DNA from: CAZFER01 sp964517495
GTDB taxonomy: Bacteria; Hinthialibacterota; Hinthialibacteria; Hinthialibacterales; Hinthialibacteraceae
Reading direction: 5' to 3'
Assembly: GCA_964517495.1 (NCBI GenBank)
Contig: CAZFER010000052.1
Span: 1-46,732 of the forward strand
DNA length: 46,732 nucleotides
A program made the position numbers and the translations under genes. This document shows positions 9,901-18,194 of this stretch, one piece after another. The notes beneath the pieces were generated by a model that searched no databases, was not told where the DNA came from, and was given only the letters and a program-made list of their open reading frames with translations. The stretch's first letter is position 1, and each line of letters begins with the position of its first letter.

Positions 9901-10525
9901 GCTTTCCATGCTGACACAAGATCAAATGACTTATCTGGTGGGATTGGATTTGAATACAGGGGATGTTATTTGGGAGCAACCATTTGATTTTACAACATGT
10001 CAACATGTATTGTTTTTGTCCTGCGCCAATGGCAAAATCCTGATCACGGGTACCATGAATCGTGGGAAACGCTTAATTTATAATCTTTACGCCTTCGATC
10101 AAAAAGAGGGAAACCTTTTATGGGATCAAAAGTTTGTATATCCCGCCAATGCCGGCGGAGATCATGGTGAACAGGTTCGTCATCCGGTGATCGTAGGAGA
10201 TGTGGTTTATAGTGAGCCTTTCGCGTTCAAGATGAATTCAGGTGAACGCATTCGTTCGTTTTCATTACAGCGGCAGGGACATGGGTGTGGGACATTATCC
10301 GGATGTCAAGGATATCTGTTTGGCCGGGGAGGCAATCCCAGGGTGTATGCATTGGAGCATAATGGAAAAATCAACCAGCCGTTAACATCGTCCACGCGGC
10401 CCGGCTGCTGGATAAATATCCTACCCGTTGGTGGTATGGTACTTATGCCTGAATCCAGTTCAGGCTGCACTTGTGGCTATCCCATTCAATCCTCAATGGC
10501 GCTGATATCGGATACGATTCATTGA
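6926..10525 (+). CDS. PQQ-like beta-propeller protein with embedded methyltransferase-like domain
   Basis: 1199 aa, with a hydrophobic N-terminus (residues 8-20) that looks like a signal sequence. Layout: PQQ-type propeller blades (about 30-330, e.g. VVALDAVNGRIRWTY, LYVPTG); a charged coiled coil (about 335-390); more blades to about 480; a beta-sandwich resembling the N-terminal domain of purple acid phosphatases (about 500-590); a Rossmann-like methyltransferase-type domain (about 610-730: CVILDFNQGRLAYELAKR, then IGLEQD and a PNGGMLFLK strand); and a second propeller half (about 780-1190). The methyltransferase glycine loop is degenerate, so activity is doubtful. Blades in both flanks suggest the middle was inserted into, or is clasped by, one or two propellers. 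It lies 55 nt after gntR. The function is unknown. Confidence 0.75.
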   Translation: MLTKERYVIILLYSLFLNFCTDTPATGDDWRTYQHDRYRSGVSTELLNFPLSQAWIHTEKLSPVPAWAGGPAKQDFWHNLTNLKLRTAYDRAFHVSVSQERIVFGSSASDKVVALDAVNGRIRWTYYTNGPVRFSPVIDREHVYFGGDDGYVYCVRLKDGSLRWRRQPADDDYLVLGHGRLISSHPIRTGLIVDNGIVYGTAGLFPRDTTYLFALKAEDGQTLWQQQTDDLSPQGYLLASAKRLYVPTGRTNPVIFAKEDGRRIASLEGSAGSYALLTPDDVLVHGPGDQGQLALSDQDASDVLASFRGLHMIVTPRFSFLQSSDRLTALDRMNYNDTLSQLKSLKSRQQALKKRVQDLGAQATQFEQQKLNQAIKQLDKDIAITNAALINHYEWQVPCPHSYSLILAGDTLIAGGDNEVGAYSMSNGLCIWTAPVNGKALGLAVADGRLYVSTHTGSIHCFSSGNKTYNQQNDQENPSLDSYSTNQQGSLSIASSSIVESTGFLKAGPYVHFTKSHEVSVIWETKEECLSKIEYGMVDGKRHAVTHDIKKKHHHVILNPIKGDMVYTYRIFFNNTISSPFHQFDSTFDDPIYYPQNDSYPYQPGKWDEVYEKAAEQIISQSDITRGYCVILDFNQGRLAYELAKRTELKFIGLEQDAEKIRQARERFDRLGLYGNRVVILSARSYLDSLPYRFANLVVRDGLIQNGTFNVDIDRAISWLRPNGGMLFLKQTRGFDLSHTTVQFKRKGQWYTYKAPALFRSGEWTHAYANPANTTNSNDQLIQSGLKLQWYGRPGPRLMVDRHHRPMPSLYRDGRLFIPADERIIGIDAYNGTRLWDLSISNSRRVGILKDCGHMAVAEKRLYAVAEDRCCGIDVETGVPVKHFYVPQRVENEIRHWGYIAVQENYLVGSGRKVGAVRNQLSKVEVSEQYGDYKPLMTSDYLFAYARDTGKLNWIYKKGVIINSTLAIDDSQVYFIESRHPEALNDSDGRLPLSMLTQDQMTYLVGLDLNTGDVIWEQPFDFTTCQHVLFLSCANGKILITGTMNRGKRLIYNLYAFDQKEGNLLWDQKFVYPANAGGDHGEQVRHPVIVGDVVYSEPFAFKMNSGERIRSFSLQRQGHGCGTLSGCQGYLFGRGGNPRVYALEHNGKINQPLTSSTRPGCWINILPVGGMVLMPESSSGCTCGYPIQSSMALISDTIH

Positions 10526-10601
10526 TATGTATTGGGAAATAGGAAACACCCAATTGGAATTTCAATTGTGATCAAAACGAAAAATGAATACCAATTTATC
10601 T

Positions 10602-11483
10602 TTACAGAATAAGTTCTGAGCGACTTGCCTGGATGCGTGATGCTTTGAGGGTGTTATGCATCAACATGGCAATCGTCATGGGTCCGGGACCACCTGGAGA
10701 TGGACTCAAATAACTGGCAATTTCAAGGGCTTCCTCACGATGAACATCGCCAACCTGCACATATTTCCCATCCCGCTCCTCAAAACTGATCCCGACATCA
10801 ATAACGGTGGCTCCTGGTTTAATCCAATCCCTGCGAATCATTTTGGATTGGCCAGTGGCGGCTATCAAAATATCAGCGGTGCGGCATACACTTGCCAAAT
10901 CCTGGGTGCGTGAATGGCAAACGGTGACGGTGGCATGCTCTTTAAGCAAAAGTTGGAACATGGGTTTACCGACAATGTTGCTGCGTCCCACAATTACGGC
11001 GTGTTTTCCTTTGATTTCAATATTGGCTCGTTTTATTATTTCAATGACACCCAGCGGTGTGCAGGGTATTAGACAATCCTGACCCATGGAAAGCCGGCCA
11101 ACATTGATGGGATGGAATCCATCCACATCTTTGAGAGGGTCGACCATTTCTTGAATTTTTAATGCATTGATTTGATCAGGAACCGGCAACTGCACTAAAA
11201 TGCCGTGGATTTTTGAATCCTCATTCATTTGTTCAATCAAGCGCATGAGATCGGCTTCCGGAGTATCAGCAGGAAGGTCATGTTGGATTGATTTCATACC
11301 TGTTTCCACACAGGCTTTTCCTTTGTTTCTCACATATACTTTTGAGGCGGGATGATCTCCCACCATTACAACTGCCAGGCCGGGCTGAATTCCGGTTTCT
11401 TCTTGAAAGCGCTGGACTTCGAGTTTTAATTCATTTCGTATGGTTTTTGCGAGTGCTTTACCATCAAGTATCTGGGCTGGCAT
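10602..11483 (-). CDS. folD: Methylenetetrahydrofolate dehydrogenase / methenyl-THF cyclohydrolase
   Basis: 293 aa from the start chosen here. The bifunctional enzyme oxidises 5,10-methylene-THF to methenyl-THF with NADP and hydrolyses it to 10-formyl-THF, supplying purine and formyl-Met synthesis in the cytoplasm. Visible signatures are Y50-x3-K54 (the catalytic Lys in YVRNKGKA), GILVQLPVP, DVDGFHPINVG, PCTPLGV, the NADP loop VGRSNIVGKP, PGATVIDVGIS and the final PGGPGPMTIAML, where the usual PGGVGPMT has Pro for Val. The start at 11483 gives MPAQILDGKALA, the normal FolD N-terminus, with AAGGAC 8 nt upstream. An earlier in-frame ATG at 11561 would add 26 untypical residues. It is convergent with the propeller gene. 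Confidence 0.96.
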   Translation of the reverse strand: MPAQILDGKALAKTIRNELKLEVQRFQEETGIQPGLAVVMVGDHPASKVYVRNKGKACVETGMKSIQHDLPADTPEADLMRLIEQMNEDSKIHGILVQLPVPDQINALKIQEMVDPLKDVDGFHPINVGRLSMGQDCLIPCTPLGVIEIIKRANIEIKGKHAVIVGRSNIVGKPMFQLLLKEHATVTVCHSRTQDLASVCRTADILIAATGQSKMIRRDWIKPGATVIDVGISFEERDGKYVQVGDVHREEALEIASYLSPSPGGPGPMTIAMLMHNTLKASRIQASRSELIL

Positions 11484-11610
11484 TCGTTCATGTCCTTTTC
11501 TGTGTTTAGCGATGATCCAATTAAAAAAGTACTCTAGCACGAATTTTAGCGCCTTCAACACTTGAGATAGGGTGGAGCACTTTAATGATTTTGAACGAAA
11601 ACTGTATGTT

Positions 11611-11638
11611 TTGATTCAGAAGTAGAGTAGGATATAAT
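11611..11638 (+). promoter_or_regulatory. Sigma-70 promoter of the thioredoxin-like gene
   Basis: TTGATT (11611-11616), a 16-bp spacer and a perfect TATAAT (11633-11638) lie 31 nt before the start codon of the lipoprotein gene. Confidence 0.5.
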
Positions 11639-11668
11639 ATTCAAGAAGCAGGATTGGAGGTCTGATGA

Positions 11669-12286
11669 ATGAACAACATGAATTTATCTAAAATCGTATT
11701 ATTTGGACTTATTCTGACTATATTTGCGTGTGGTAATGAATCTGGTCTTTCCGAATCGAACGAGGAGGGAAATCAAACTCCTCAAGTTTCTGCAGAGCCT
11801 ACTCCAGTACCGGAAGCACCGCTGACCCAAGGCACGGATGTGGACGAGCAAACGGTAAGATCAGGTGTGGATGAAATCAGTTTGCAGCAATTACTTGACT
11901 TTATCCGCAATCGAGGTTCAGAGCCACTTATCATTAATGTCTGGGCAACAACCTGTGAACCTTGTGTGGAAGAGATGCCATATCTTGTTGAATTATATGA
12001 GAAATACCGGAACAAGCGGATAGATTTTTTGGCCCTTTCCACTGATTATTTATTCGGAACCACGGCGAAGGTGCCTGAATTTATAAAGAAACTCAACATG
12101 ACACTGCCGGTAAAGGTGTTGGTTACAAGTGATCAAAACAAAGCCATTAATAGTCTTCATCCTAACTGGCAGGGAGATTTACCCGTTACGTTTTTATACA
12201 ATGCGAAAGGGGAGCGAGTGAAAAGTTTTTTTGGACCTCAAACCAAAGAAACATTTGAGCAAGCGATACAATCCGTGATGAATTAA
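11669..12286 (+). CDS. TlpA/ResA-like thioredoxin-fold lipoprotein
   Basis: 205 aa. The signal sequence ends in a lipobox-like LTIFAC with Cys21 as the likely lipid anchor, and is followed by a flexible Glu/Pro/Thr-rich linker to about residue 65. The thioredoxin domain has the active site WATTCEPC (about residues 92-99), followed by EEMPYLVELYEKY, the cis-Pro loop region DLPVTFLYN and a terminal FFGPQT. Such proteins are periplasmic thiol-disulfide reductants for cytochrome c maturation or oxidative stress. GGAGG at 11656-11660 sits 8 nt before the ATG. It stands alone between folD and the T2SS operon, so its client is unknown. Confidence 0.9.
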   Translation: MNNMNLSKIVLFGLILTIFACGNESGLSESNEEGNQTPQVSAEPTPVPEAPLTQGTDVDEQTVRSGVDEISLQQLLDFIRNRGSEPLIINVWATTCEPCVEEMPYLVELYEKYRNKRIDFLALSTDYLFGTTAKVPEFIKKLNMTLPVKVLVTSDQNKAINSLHPNWQGDLPVTFLYNAKGERVKSFFGPQTKETFEQAIQSVMN

Positions 12287-12305
12287 AACGTTGATGCCCA
12301 TACAC

Positions 12306-12375
12306 AAAAAAAACCCCTCCTCAAAGCCAAAATAAGGAGGGGGAAGGGGAGGATGGCGGCTGCCCAAGCCGCCAT
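12306..12375 (-). terminator. Rho-independent terminator of the T2SS operon, with adjacent dyad
   Basis: CCCCTCCT (12314-12321) pairs with AGGAGGGG (12335-12342). On the minus strand the stem is followed by a run of eight T (12313-12306), a textbook intrinsic terminator just after the last gene. A second perfect 9-bp dyad (12353-12361 with 12367-12375) lies between it and the stop codon and may serve transcripts from the convergent plus-strand gene. Confidence 0.7.
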
Positions 12376-12396
12376 TTCTCATGTAGGCAACTTGTG

Positions 12397-13770
12397 TCAA
12401 TCAAGGGTGTAACCTTGGTTGATATATCGTTGTAATTTGTAGGTTAAAGCTCTTCGGCTAATGCCTAATTCCTTGGCGGTTTCCGTTCGATTTTGATTAT
12501 TTTTTCTTAATGATTTAATGATGGCTTCACGTTCAATATCTTCGAGCCGTTGGCGTTGAGATGAACCGGAATCATTATTCAGCAAGTCACCGGTTTCAGC
12601 GGTGATTCGTTTTGGGAGGTGTTCGGGGATAATCAATTCACCCCGTGCCATAAGGGTGGCCCGTTCCATGGCATTTCGAAGTTCACGTACATTACCAGGC
12701 CAGGAATATTCTTCCAGGCATCGAACCACTGAAGTCGATAATCGTGGATTGCCCTCTATAAAAGAATGGGCAAAATGATTAGCCAAGGGGGTGATGTCTT
12801 CCCGTCGTTCTCGCAGAGGAGGGATGTATATCTCCATGACATTCAAGCGGAAGAACAAATCCTCACGAAAGTGCTTAAATTCCACTTCCTTTTCCAAATT
12901 TTTATTGGTGGCTGCTAAAATGCGTGCATTGGTTTTATGTTCCTGATTCGAACCGATGCGTTGGAAAACACCATCTTGGGTGATGCGTAGCAGTTTGGCT
13001 TGCAGCAAGGAAGACATTTCTGCAATTTCATCAAGTAGAATGGTGCCACCGTTGGCTTCTTCAAATCGGCCAATTCGTTGGTGTGATGCCCCGGTAAACG
13101 AGCCTTTTTCATGGCCGAACAATTCACTTTCCAAAAGTTGTTCTGGAATCGCTGCACAGTTGACTTTGATGATGGGTTTGGATGCCCGATCGCTCCATGC
13201 ATGAATCACATCGGCCAGGATTTCTTTTCCAACACCACTTTCACCCGTGATGAGAATCCGGCTATCGGAAGGAGCCACCAGGGCCGCTTCGCGAAAGACT
13301 TCTTTAATGGCAGGGCTTTCCGCGATGACAGCTGGGGGTAATTCCAAATGTGCAGGAAAGCGGGCTTTGTCCAGTTCTTGTATGCCAAGCGCTTTTTTTA
13401 CCAGAGAAAATAATTCGTCGAGGTCAATCGGTTTTTCAAGGTAATTAATAGCTCCATCCCGCATAGCTTTAACCGCATCCCGAATGTCAGGGTATGCGGT
13501 GACCATCAAGACTGGCAGATTGGGGAATTTTTCTCGAGATTGATGGAGTGCATCCAAACCGGATATACCGGGCATGCGTACATCTGAGATCATCATATGA
13601 ATATCATCATTTGAGCGGAGGAGGTGAATGGCTTCTTCGCCGGAGGAAGCCGTACTAATGGATAAGCCTTGGGATTTCAAGAATGAGGCAATTAAACCAG
13701 ATTGGCTGATGTCATCATCCACAACCAGTATGTGATAGCGTTGATTTCCGATGGATGATTGACGTGTCAT
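12397..13770 (-). CDS. NtrC-type sigma-54-dependent response regulator
   Basis: 457 aa. The receiver domain has acidic D18-D20, phospho-acceptor D63 (ISDVRMPG) and K113 (YLEKP). The AAA+ domain has Walker A GESGVGKE (176-183), the sigma-54 contact loop GSFTGA (223-228, Ser for the usual Ala at the second position) and Walker B GGTILLDEI (241-249). A Fis-type HTH ends the protein (ELGISRRALTYKLQRY). It activates sigma-54 promoters from distant sites after phosphorylation. The start at 13770 places AAGGGA upstream and sits 4 nt after the kinase stop. An upstream in-frame ATG at 13974 would overlap the kinase by 200 nt and is rejected. The kinase is its obvious partner, and the T2SS operon promoter is its likely target. 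Confidence 0.95.
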   Translation of the reverse strand: MTRQSSIGNQRYHILVVDDDISQSGLIASFLKSQGLSISTASSGEEAIHLLRSNDDIHMMISDVRMPGISGLDALHQSREKFPNLPVLMVTAYPDIRDAVKAMRDGAINYLEKPIDLDELFSLVKKALGIQELDKARFPAHLELPPAVIAESPAIKEVFREAALVAPSDSRILITGESGVGKEILADVIHAWSDRASKPIIKVNCAAIPEQLLESELFGHEKGSFTGASHQRIGRFEEANGGTILLDEIAEMSSLLQAKLLRITQDGVFQRIGSNQEHKTNARILAATNKNLEKEVEFKHFREDLFFRLNVMEIYIPPLRERREDITPLANHFAHSFIEGNPRLSTSVVRCLEEYSWPGNVRELRNAMERATLMARGELIIPEHLPKRITAETGDLLNNDSGSSQRQRLEDIEREAIIKSLRKNNQNRTETAKELGISRRALTYKLQRYINQGYTLD

Positions 13771-13774
13771 ACGA

Positions 13775-15466
13775 TTATCCCTTTTGAGATAGATTGATTC
13801 CACTGATTGAAAAAGTGGCTCTGTGTTGATTGGAGGGCAGGTACATAATTTCCCAACCATGCGCTGAGATGATTTGCTTAACGACAGCCAATCCAAGACC
13901 ACTTCCTTCCTCTCGAGTTGTAATATAGGGGCTGAATATTTTATCCTGAATGTCATCAGGGACACCCGGACCATTATCTTGAATAGTAAGAGTTAAATCA
14001 TTCATTTTGCCATTTTCAGCATAAACTTTTATGGTCCCGTTCATATCAACCGCCTGGATGGAGTTTAGAAGAAGATTAAACAGAACCTGGCGAAGCAAAC
14101 TTTCATCGGCTTCTATGGTTAGATCAGGAATATCAATTTGAAATTCAATATTTTTTTCGTCCATGTCATCTTTTAAAGCACGCTCCACATCGCGAACCAC
14201 AGATTCCAATTGAACGGGGTTGGGTTTTGGTTCCCGTGGTTTGGAATAATTGATAAATTCATTAAGTTGAGCGGTCACACGGTCAACTTCGGTGGTGATC
14301 TTGATGGCGTTGTTTCGAACCTCGGGGTTGGTGTTATTGTTTTTGGCGATAAGTTGGGCAATGCCTCTCACGAGATTTAATGGATTGCGTGTTTCATGGG
14401 CCAAACCTGCGGCAGCGAAGTTCATTTCCCGTAAATGGGTGTTCATTTCACTGGCGCGGACCAATCTTACCTTTAAATCGGATGATTTTAAAAGATTTCG
14501 CCAGGCAAACCAAAAGCCCAATATGGCAATAAAGGCGAATCCAATGATGGATAAGCGCATCCATATATCATTGATATTAGCGTTTAGATTTTGGTTTCTT
14601 GACATTTTAATGACAAATCCATGAAGTCCTGATTTTTGCAATAATGTTTTATATTCATCTCGATCCATAAAAGGGGGACGTCCAATACGTCGCCTGAAAT
14701 CTTTCCAATGTTCCGGTCCACCTCGCCGGGATGATCCTTTTTCATAATCGGAAGTGGCGGAATCAGGCCGTCCAGAAAATCTTCGATCCTCCAGCCGGTC
14801 ATCCTCTCTTCGGCCACCAAAACGTTCTTGATGTTCATTGTCATCTTCCTGCTCACTGGAAAGGGATTTTTCTGGACTTGCACCGCTGATAGTTTTATCT
14901 GAATCATCCCGTTGATAACGAGGAGGTCCCCTGTCATCATCACCTCTACGATATGGAGGTCCACCATCGTCGTCATCATCCTCACGCTGGGGTGGACGAG
15001 GAGGCCTCATTTTGCGTAGCAATTCTCGATCTTCATGAGAAACAATCACAGTGGGGTTATTATAAAACTCATTGCTTTGATCCACGCCCAAATCGACGGG
15101 ATTCACAATGGTGACCGTTTCGTTGTCCCATATGACGCCGGATTCTGTTATATCGGTTAAATCAGATTCGATCTCTTCACCGGCTGAACAGACAATCTCT
15201 CCATTGGCGTTAAACAAAATGATGGATATCAGTTCCTTTGAATTGACAAGATCTTTGAGAGCGGCTTCAAGCCGGGGTTGAATAACAAAGCCAAACATTC
15301 TCTGTGAACGAACAACCACCGCAATGGTGTTGGTAATATCTTGTGCACGATAGAGAATGGCGTTTTTACCACTGTTGACAAAACGCTTGTGTTCTGCACC
15401 TTGCCAGAGTACGATCGCGATGAAAATGAAGACCAGGATTGTGAGTACCGTTCTTTTGGAAACCAT
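13775..15466 (-). CDS. Membrane sensor histidine kinase with Asp/Arg/Pro-rich periplasmic insert
   Basis: 563 aa. TM1 is at about 8-22 and TM2 at about 302-324, enclosing a periplasmic sensor region. The first 150 residues look folded. Residues about 153-262 are low-complexity, rich in Asp, Arg, Gly and Pro (REDDDDDGGPPYRRGDDD, GGRREDDRLEDRRFSGRP). The cytoplasmic part has the phospho-acceptor H357 in AAAGLAHETRNPLN, the N box (ADESLLRQVLFNLLLNSIQA), G1 DNGPGVP and G2 GSGLGLAVV, typical of NtrB/ZraS-like kinases. A GGAAAA ribosome site precedes the ATG. It lies 73 nt after the secretin gene and 4 nt before its response regulator. The insert resembles segments of the secretin subunit and the Spy-like protein in the same operon, so it may sense the secretion machine or the envelope. 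Confidence 0.92.
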   Translation of the reverse strand: MVSKRTVLTILVFIFIAIVLWQGAEHKRFVNSGKNAILYRAQDITNTIAVVVRSQRMFGFVIQPRLEAALKDLVNSKELISIILFNANGEIVCSAGEEIESDLTDITESGVIWDNETVTIVNPVDLGVDQSNEFYNNPTVIVSHEDRELLRKMRPPRPPQREDDDDDGGPPYRRGDDDRGPPRYQRDDSDKTISGASPEKSLSSEQEDDNEHQERFGGRREDDRLEDRRFSGRPDSATSDYEKGSSRRGGPEHWKDFRRRIGRPPFMDRDEYKTLLQKSGLHGFVIKMSRNQNLNANINDIWMRLSIIGFAFIAILGFWFAWRNLLKSSDLKVRLVRASEMNTHLREMNFAAAGLAHETRNPLNLVRGIAQLIAKNNNTNPEVRNNAIKITTEVDRVTAQLNEFINYSKPREPKPNPVQLESVVRDVERALKDDMDEKNIEFQIDIPDLTIEADESLLRQVLFNLLLNSIQAVDMNGTIKVYAENGKMNDLTLTIQDNGPGVPDDIQDKIFSPYITTREEGSGLGLAVVKQIISAHGWEIMYLPSNQHRATFSISGINLSQKG

Positions 15467-15539
15467 GATTTATTTTTTCCGATGAATTTGGATGTAGAAC
15501 ACCAGAGAACTCTCTTCACCATTAAGTATGGTTCATTTA

Positions 15540-16736
15540 TTAATAAGGTCTACCTTTGCTGTTTCGCCGAGTTGGTTTTGATTCTTCACTCTTGTCATCG
15601 GCCTCGGCCTCAGTCGAAGGTTCTTCAGGGCTTTCGGTATTCGTTTGTTCTTCCCGATCGACCGGCTCGACATATTTATCCATCTCCCGGCCGGTAAACG
15701 TTTTAGGAATTAATTCTGCGCGATTTTTCTCTTGTTCGCTTACATCGATTAATTCCTCGGGACCGTTAACCACATAAGGTGTTAAAAAGATCAGCAATTC
15801 GGTTTTTGTATTGCTTTTTTCCGTTCGTCTGAAAGCCATCCCTAAAAGGGGAATGTCGCCGAGAATGGGGATTTTTTTCCTTGTTTCTGTTTTATTGTCT
15901 TCCATCAGGCCACCAATCACAACCGTTTGTGTGTTGGGGGTTACCACCACGGTATCCGCGGAGCGTTTGGTAAAAACGGGTGAATTGATGGTGTCTGAGA
16001 TCGGTACTGTTTCTTCGGAAATGGCGGAGATTTCAGGCGCCAGGATCATTTCGACGAGGCCATCTCTGGTGATAAAAGGGGTTACCCGTAAAATTATGCC
16101 TACATCTTCATATGTTGGGGTGTTGATGGTTTGGCCATCCGACGTGACACGGCTGTTGGTGATCACGGGGACTTCCTTGCCAATTGTAATAACTGCTTCC
16201 TGATTGTTACGGGTAAGGATGGATGGACGTGAGAGCACTTCCATTTCACCCACTTCTTGTATCGCGCGCATGGTGACACTCAGGTCCCGTTCAAGAATCT
16301 GATAGAATCCGCCACGGTTTTCTGCCGACAGGCCAAAGGCGGATTGTAACGAATGCTTGCCTTGATTGATATTAATCGAACCTTCGATACCGACATCATA
16401 ATCGTCCCGGTAAGTTACTTCCACAAAGACAACTTTGATCAAGACTTGTTGCACAGGCCGGTCCAATTGTTCTATTATTTGTTTGATATGCTTCTGAGTG
16501 TATTCATCCGCAATCACAATAATAGAGCGAGAGTCATGATCGGCTTCAATAATGGCCTCACCAATCATTCCATTGGAGTAGTAATAGCGTTGGCTTCCAT
16601 TCGCATTGGAGGATGTGGTGGTTTGTCCGGTGGTTCTAAAATTACCAAACCGTTGGGCCTGGGATTCGTAGACTTGAATGTTTGAAAATACCGTCATCAT
16701 AATTAAACTAAAAAGTATGGATAAAAATCGATTCAT
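15540..16736 (-). CDS. gspD: Type II secretin, C-terminal part: outer-membrane channel subunit
   Basis: 398 aa with its own signal peptide (hydrophobic residues 4-18, cleavage near ESQAQ). Residues about 57-95 form only the second half of an N-domain (EADHDSRSIIVIADEYTQ, then IIEQLDRPVQQVLIKVVFVEV). The secretin domain follows (about 95-330), with EVLSRPSILTRNNQEAVITIG, VPVI, GIILRVTPFI, VVIGGLMEDN and the PILGDIPLLGMAFRR signature. The tail is charged and disordered. AGAGGT precedes the ATG, 21 nt after the partner gene. Canonical GspD is a single 600-700-residue chain. Here the channel domain is a separate polypeptide that must join the N-domain protein encoded just upstream. Confidence 0.9.
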   Translation of the reverse strand: MNRFLSILFSLIMMTVFSNIQVYESQAQRFGNFRTTGQTTTSSNANGSQRYYYSNGMIGEAIIEADHDSRSIIVIADEYTQKHIKQIIEQLDRPVQQVLIKVVFVEVTYRDDYDVGIEGSININQGKHSLQSAFGLSAENRGGFYQILERDLSVTMRAIQEVGEMEVLSRPSILTRNNQEAVITIGKEVPVITNSRVTSDGQTINTPTYEDVGIILRVTPFITRDGLVEMILAPEISAISEETVPISDTINSPVFTKRSADTVVVTPNTQTVVIGGLMEDNKTETRKKIPILGDIPLLGMAFRRTEKSNTKTELLIFLTPYVVNGPEELIDVSEQEKNRAELIPKTFTGREMDKYVEPVDREEQTNTESPEEPSTEAEADDKSEESKPTRRNSKGRPY

Positions 16737-16757
16737 GATTATACCTCTTATTTGATT

Positions 16758-18194
16758 TTATTGTCCTCGGGTCCCTTGTTGAGCCATAAAGGAATCGGTT
16801 GAGATTGTACGATTGCTGAGCGTATTTGCATTTTGATTTGTGGTTCTATTGCGATTGGTCAGGGTGTTTTGGGATTCGAATATATTGCGCAATATTTCGG
16901 CTACATTATCAACATCGGCGTATTGTAAATGGTATACATAAACATTTTGCTGTCTGGAGGAATCAGAATCCAATTGCTGCACCATTTGTGCAATTTGGGT
17001 CATGGTCTCACTGGCTGCGGTTACGATAATGGAATTGGTGCGGGGATCGGCCACACAACGGACGGTTGTTTGCCTTAACTCGCGTTTACTCAGATCAGTG
17101 CCTTCATCTCCACCTCTTCGGAAAAATCCAGGACCGCCTTGACCACCGAAACGGGGGGCAAATCCTCCCTGGTTTTGAGCGCTTTCATCCGGGAACAAGT
17201 CCTGAAGTTGTTGCGCTGTTTCATAGGCATCAGCGTATTCCAATTGAAAGACCTGTATTTCAGTGACGTCAGTAATGGATGTATCCACTTGCTGCACCAC
17301 GGAATCGATCATGGGAATCATATCTTCTGGAGCATTAACCACCAATGAATTTGTGTTCTCATCGGCGACAGCCACAACTCTAGCAGCTGCCCGTCTTGCT
17401 TCGCTGTCGGAATTATTATCATCATCATCTCGTCCCCCACGGCCACCGAATGGGAATCGTCCGCCGCGCCTGTCTCCGCGATCATCTGAAACATCTGATT
17501 CAAATAGTTCATTAACAATCTCTGCCAGATCGGAAGCCTCAGTGAATTGAAGAGAATAGACCTTTATAGTTGAAATGTTGGCTATGGAAGTATCCAGCGA
17601 TCGAATGATCTGAACCATGCGGCGAACATTGTTCTGCGTGTCCGTGATGATTACTGCGTTGCTGCTTTCATTGGCACTCATGGTGGCATAGGATGGAAGA
17701 AGGGGTTGGAGATTATCTATTAAAGCAACCGCATCCGTGTATCGAACCGGCACGATTTGAGTGACCATCGAATCGGTTTTGGGTATTTCCTCAGGTTTAT
17801 TGCCCGTGTGCACCGGGATGTCTTTTTGTTTTGCCACATCGCGGGGGACAATGGTTAAAGTGCGTTCGTTGCGAATGGCGGCATATCCTTTCTCATGCAA
17901 AACCGTATTTAGAAGATCAACCACTTCCTCTTGGTTGAGTGGCTGGTAACTCCACACATCAACCCGTCCTTCAATATCGGTCTCTTTTACAATGATAAAT
18001 CCAGCGGCTTCACTCAAATAATCCAGTACAGCGTTGAGATCCGCTCCCTTGAAATTCATTCGAATTTCATCGGAGCCATTTTCTTCCGAGATGTTATTCT
18101 GTTCTGTTGTTTCCTGAGTACTGGAGGTGAGTGGGCCAAACAACAAGCAGCCAACAAACATGCTATACGCGAGAAAAGTCATTCGTTTTCTCAT
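16758..18194 (-). CDS. Type II secretin, N-terminal part: periplasmic N-domains
   Basis: 478 aa with a signal peptide (residues 1-26). N0 (about 40-115) is recognisable from MNFKGADLNAVLDYLSEAAG. Three N1-type repeats follow, each with a first half like VPVRYTDAVALIDNLQPLLP and a second half like ADENTNSLVVNAPEDM. The loops between halves are expanded and low-complexity: RGDRRGGRFPFGGRGGRDDD in one, RFGGQGGPGFFRRGGDEG in the next. A final repeat begins (YHLQYADVDNVAEILRNIFE) but stops after its first half with an Asn/Thr-rich tail. There is no secretin channel domain; that is on the next gene. The start has AGGAGA and overlaps the gspC-like gene by 4 nt. N-domains contact GspC and the pseudopilus in the periplasm. 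Confidence 0.88.
   Translation of the reverse strand: MRKRMTFLAYSMFVGCLLFGPLTSSTQETTEQNNISEENGSDEIRMNFKGADLNAVLDYLSEAAGFIIVKETDIEGRVDVWSYQPLNQEEVVDLLNTVLHEKGYAAIRNERTLTIVPRDVAKQKDIPVHTGNKPEEIPKTDSMVTQIVPVRYTDAVALIDNLQPLLPSYATMSANESSNAVIITDTQNNVRRMVQIIRSLDTSIANISTIKVYSLQFTEASDLAEIVNELFESDVSDDRGDRRGGRFPFGGRGGRDDDDNNSDSEARRAAARVVAVADENTNSLVVNAPEDMIPMIDSVVQQVDTSITDVTEIQVFQLEYADAYETAQQLQDLFPDESAQNQGGFAPRFGGQGGPGFFRRGGDEGTDLSKRELRQTTVRCVADPRTNSIIVTAASETMTQIAQMVQQLDSDSSRQQNVYVYHLQYADVDNVAEILRNIFESQNTLTNRNRTTNQNANTLSNRTISTDSFMAQQGTRGQ

Noticed and set aside
13771..13974. Longer start for the NtrC-type regulator
   Set aside because: The extension overlaps the kinase gene by 200 nt and is not receiver-like; the start at 13770 has a good ribosome site and a normal receiver N-terminus.
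16737..16757. Frameshift or nonsense mutation breaking a normal gspD
   Set aside because: The downstream part has its own ribosome site and a convincing signal peptide, which a simple mutation would not create.
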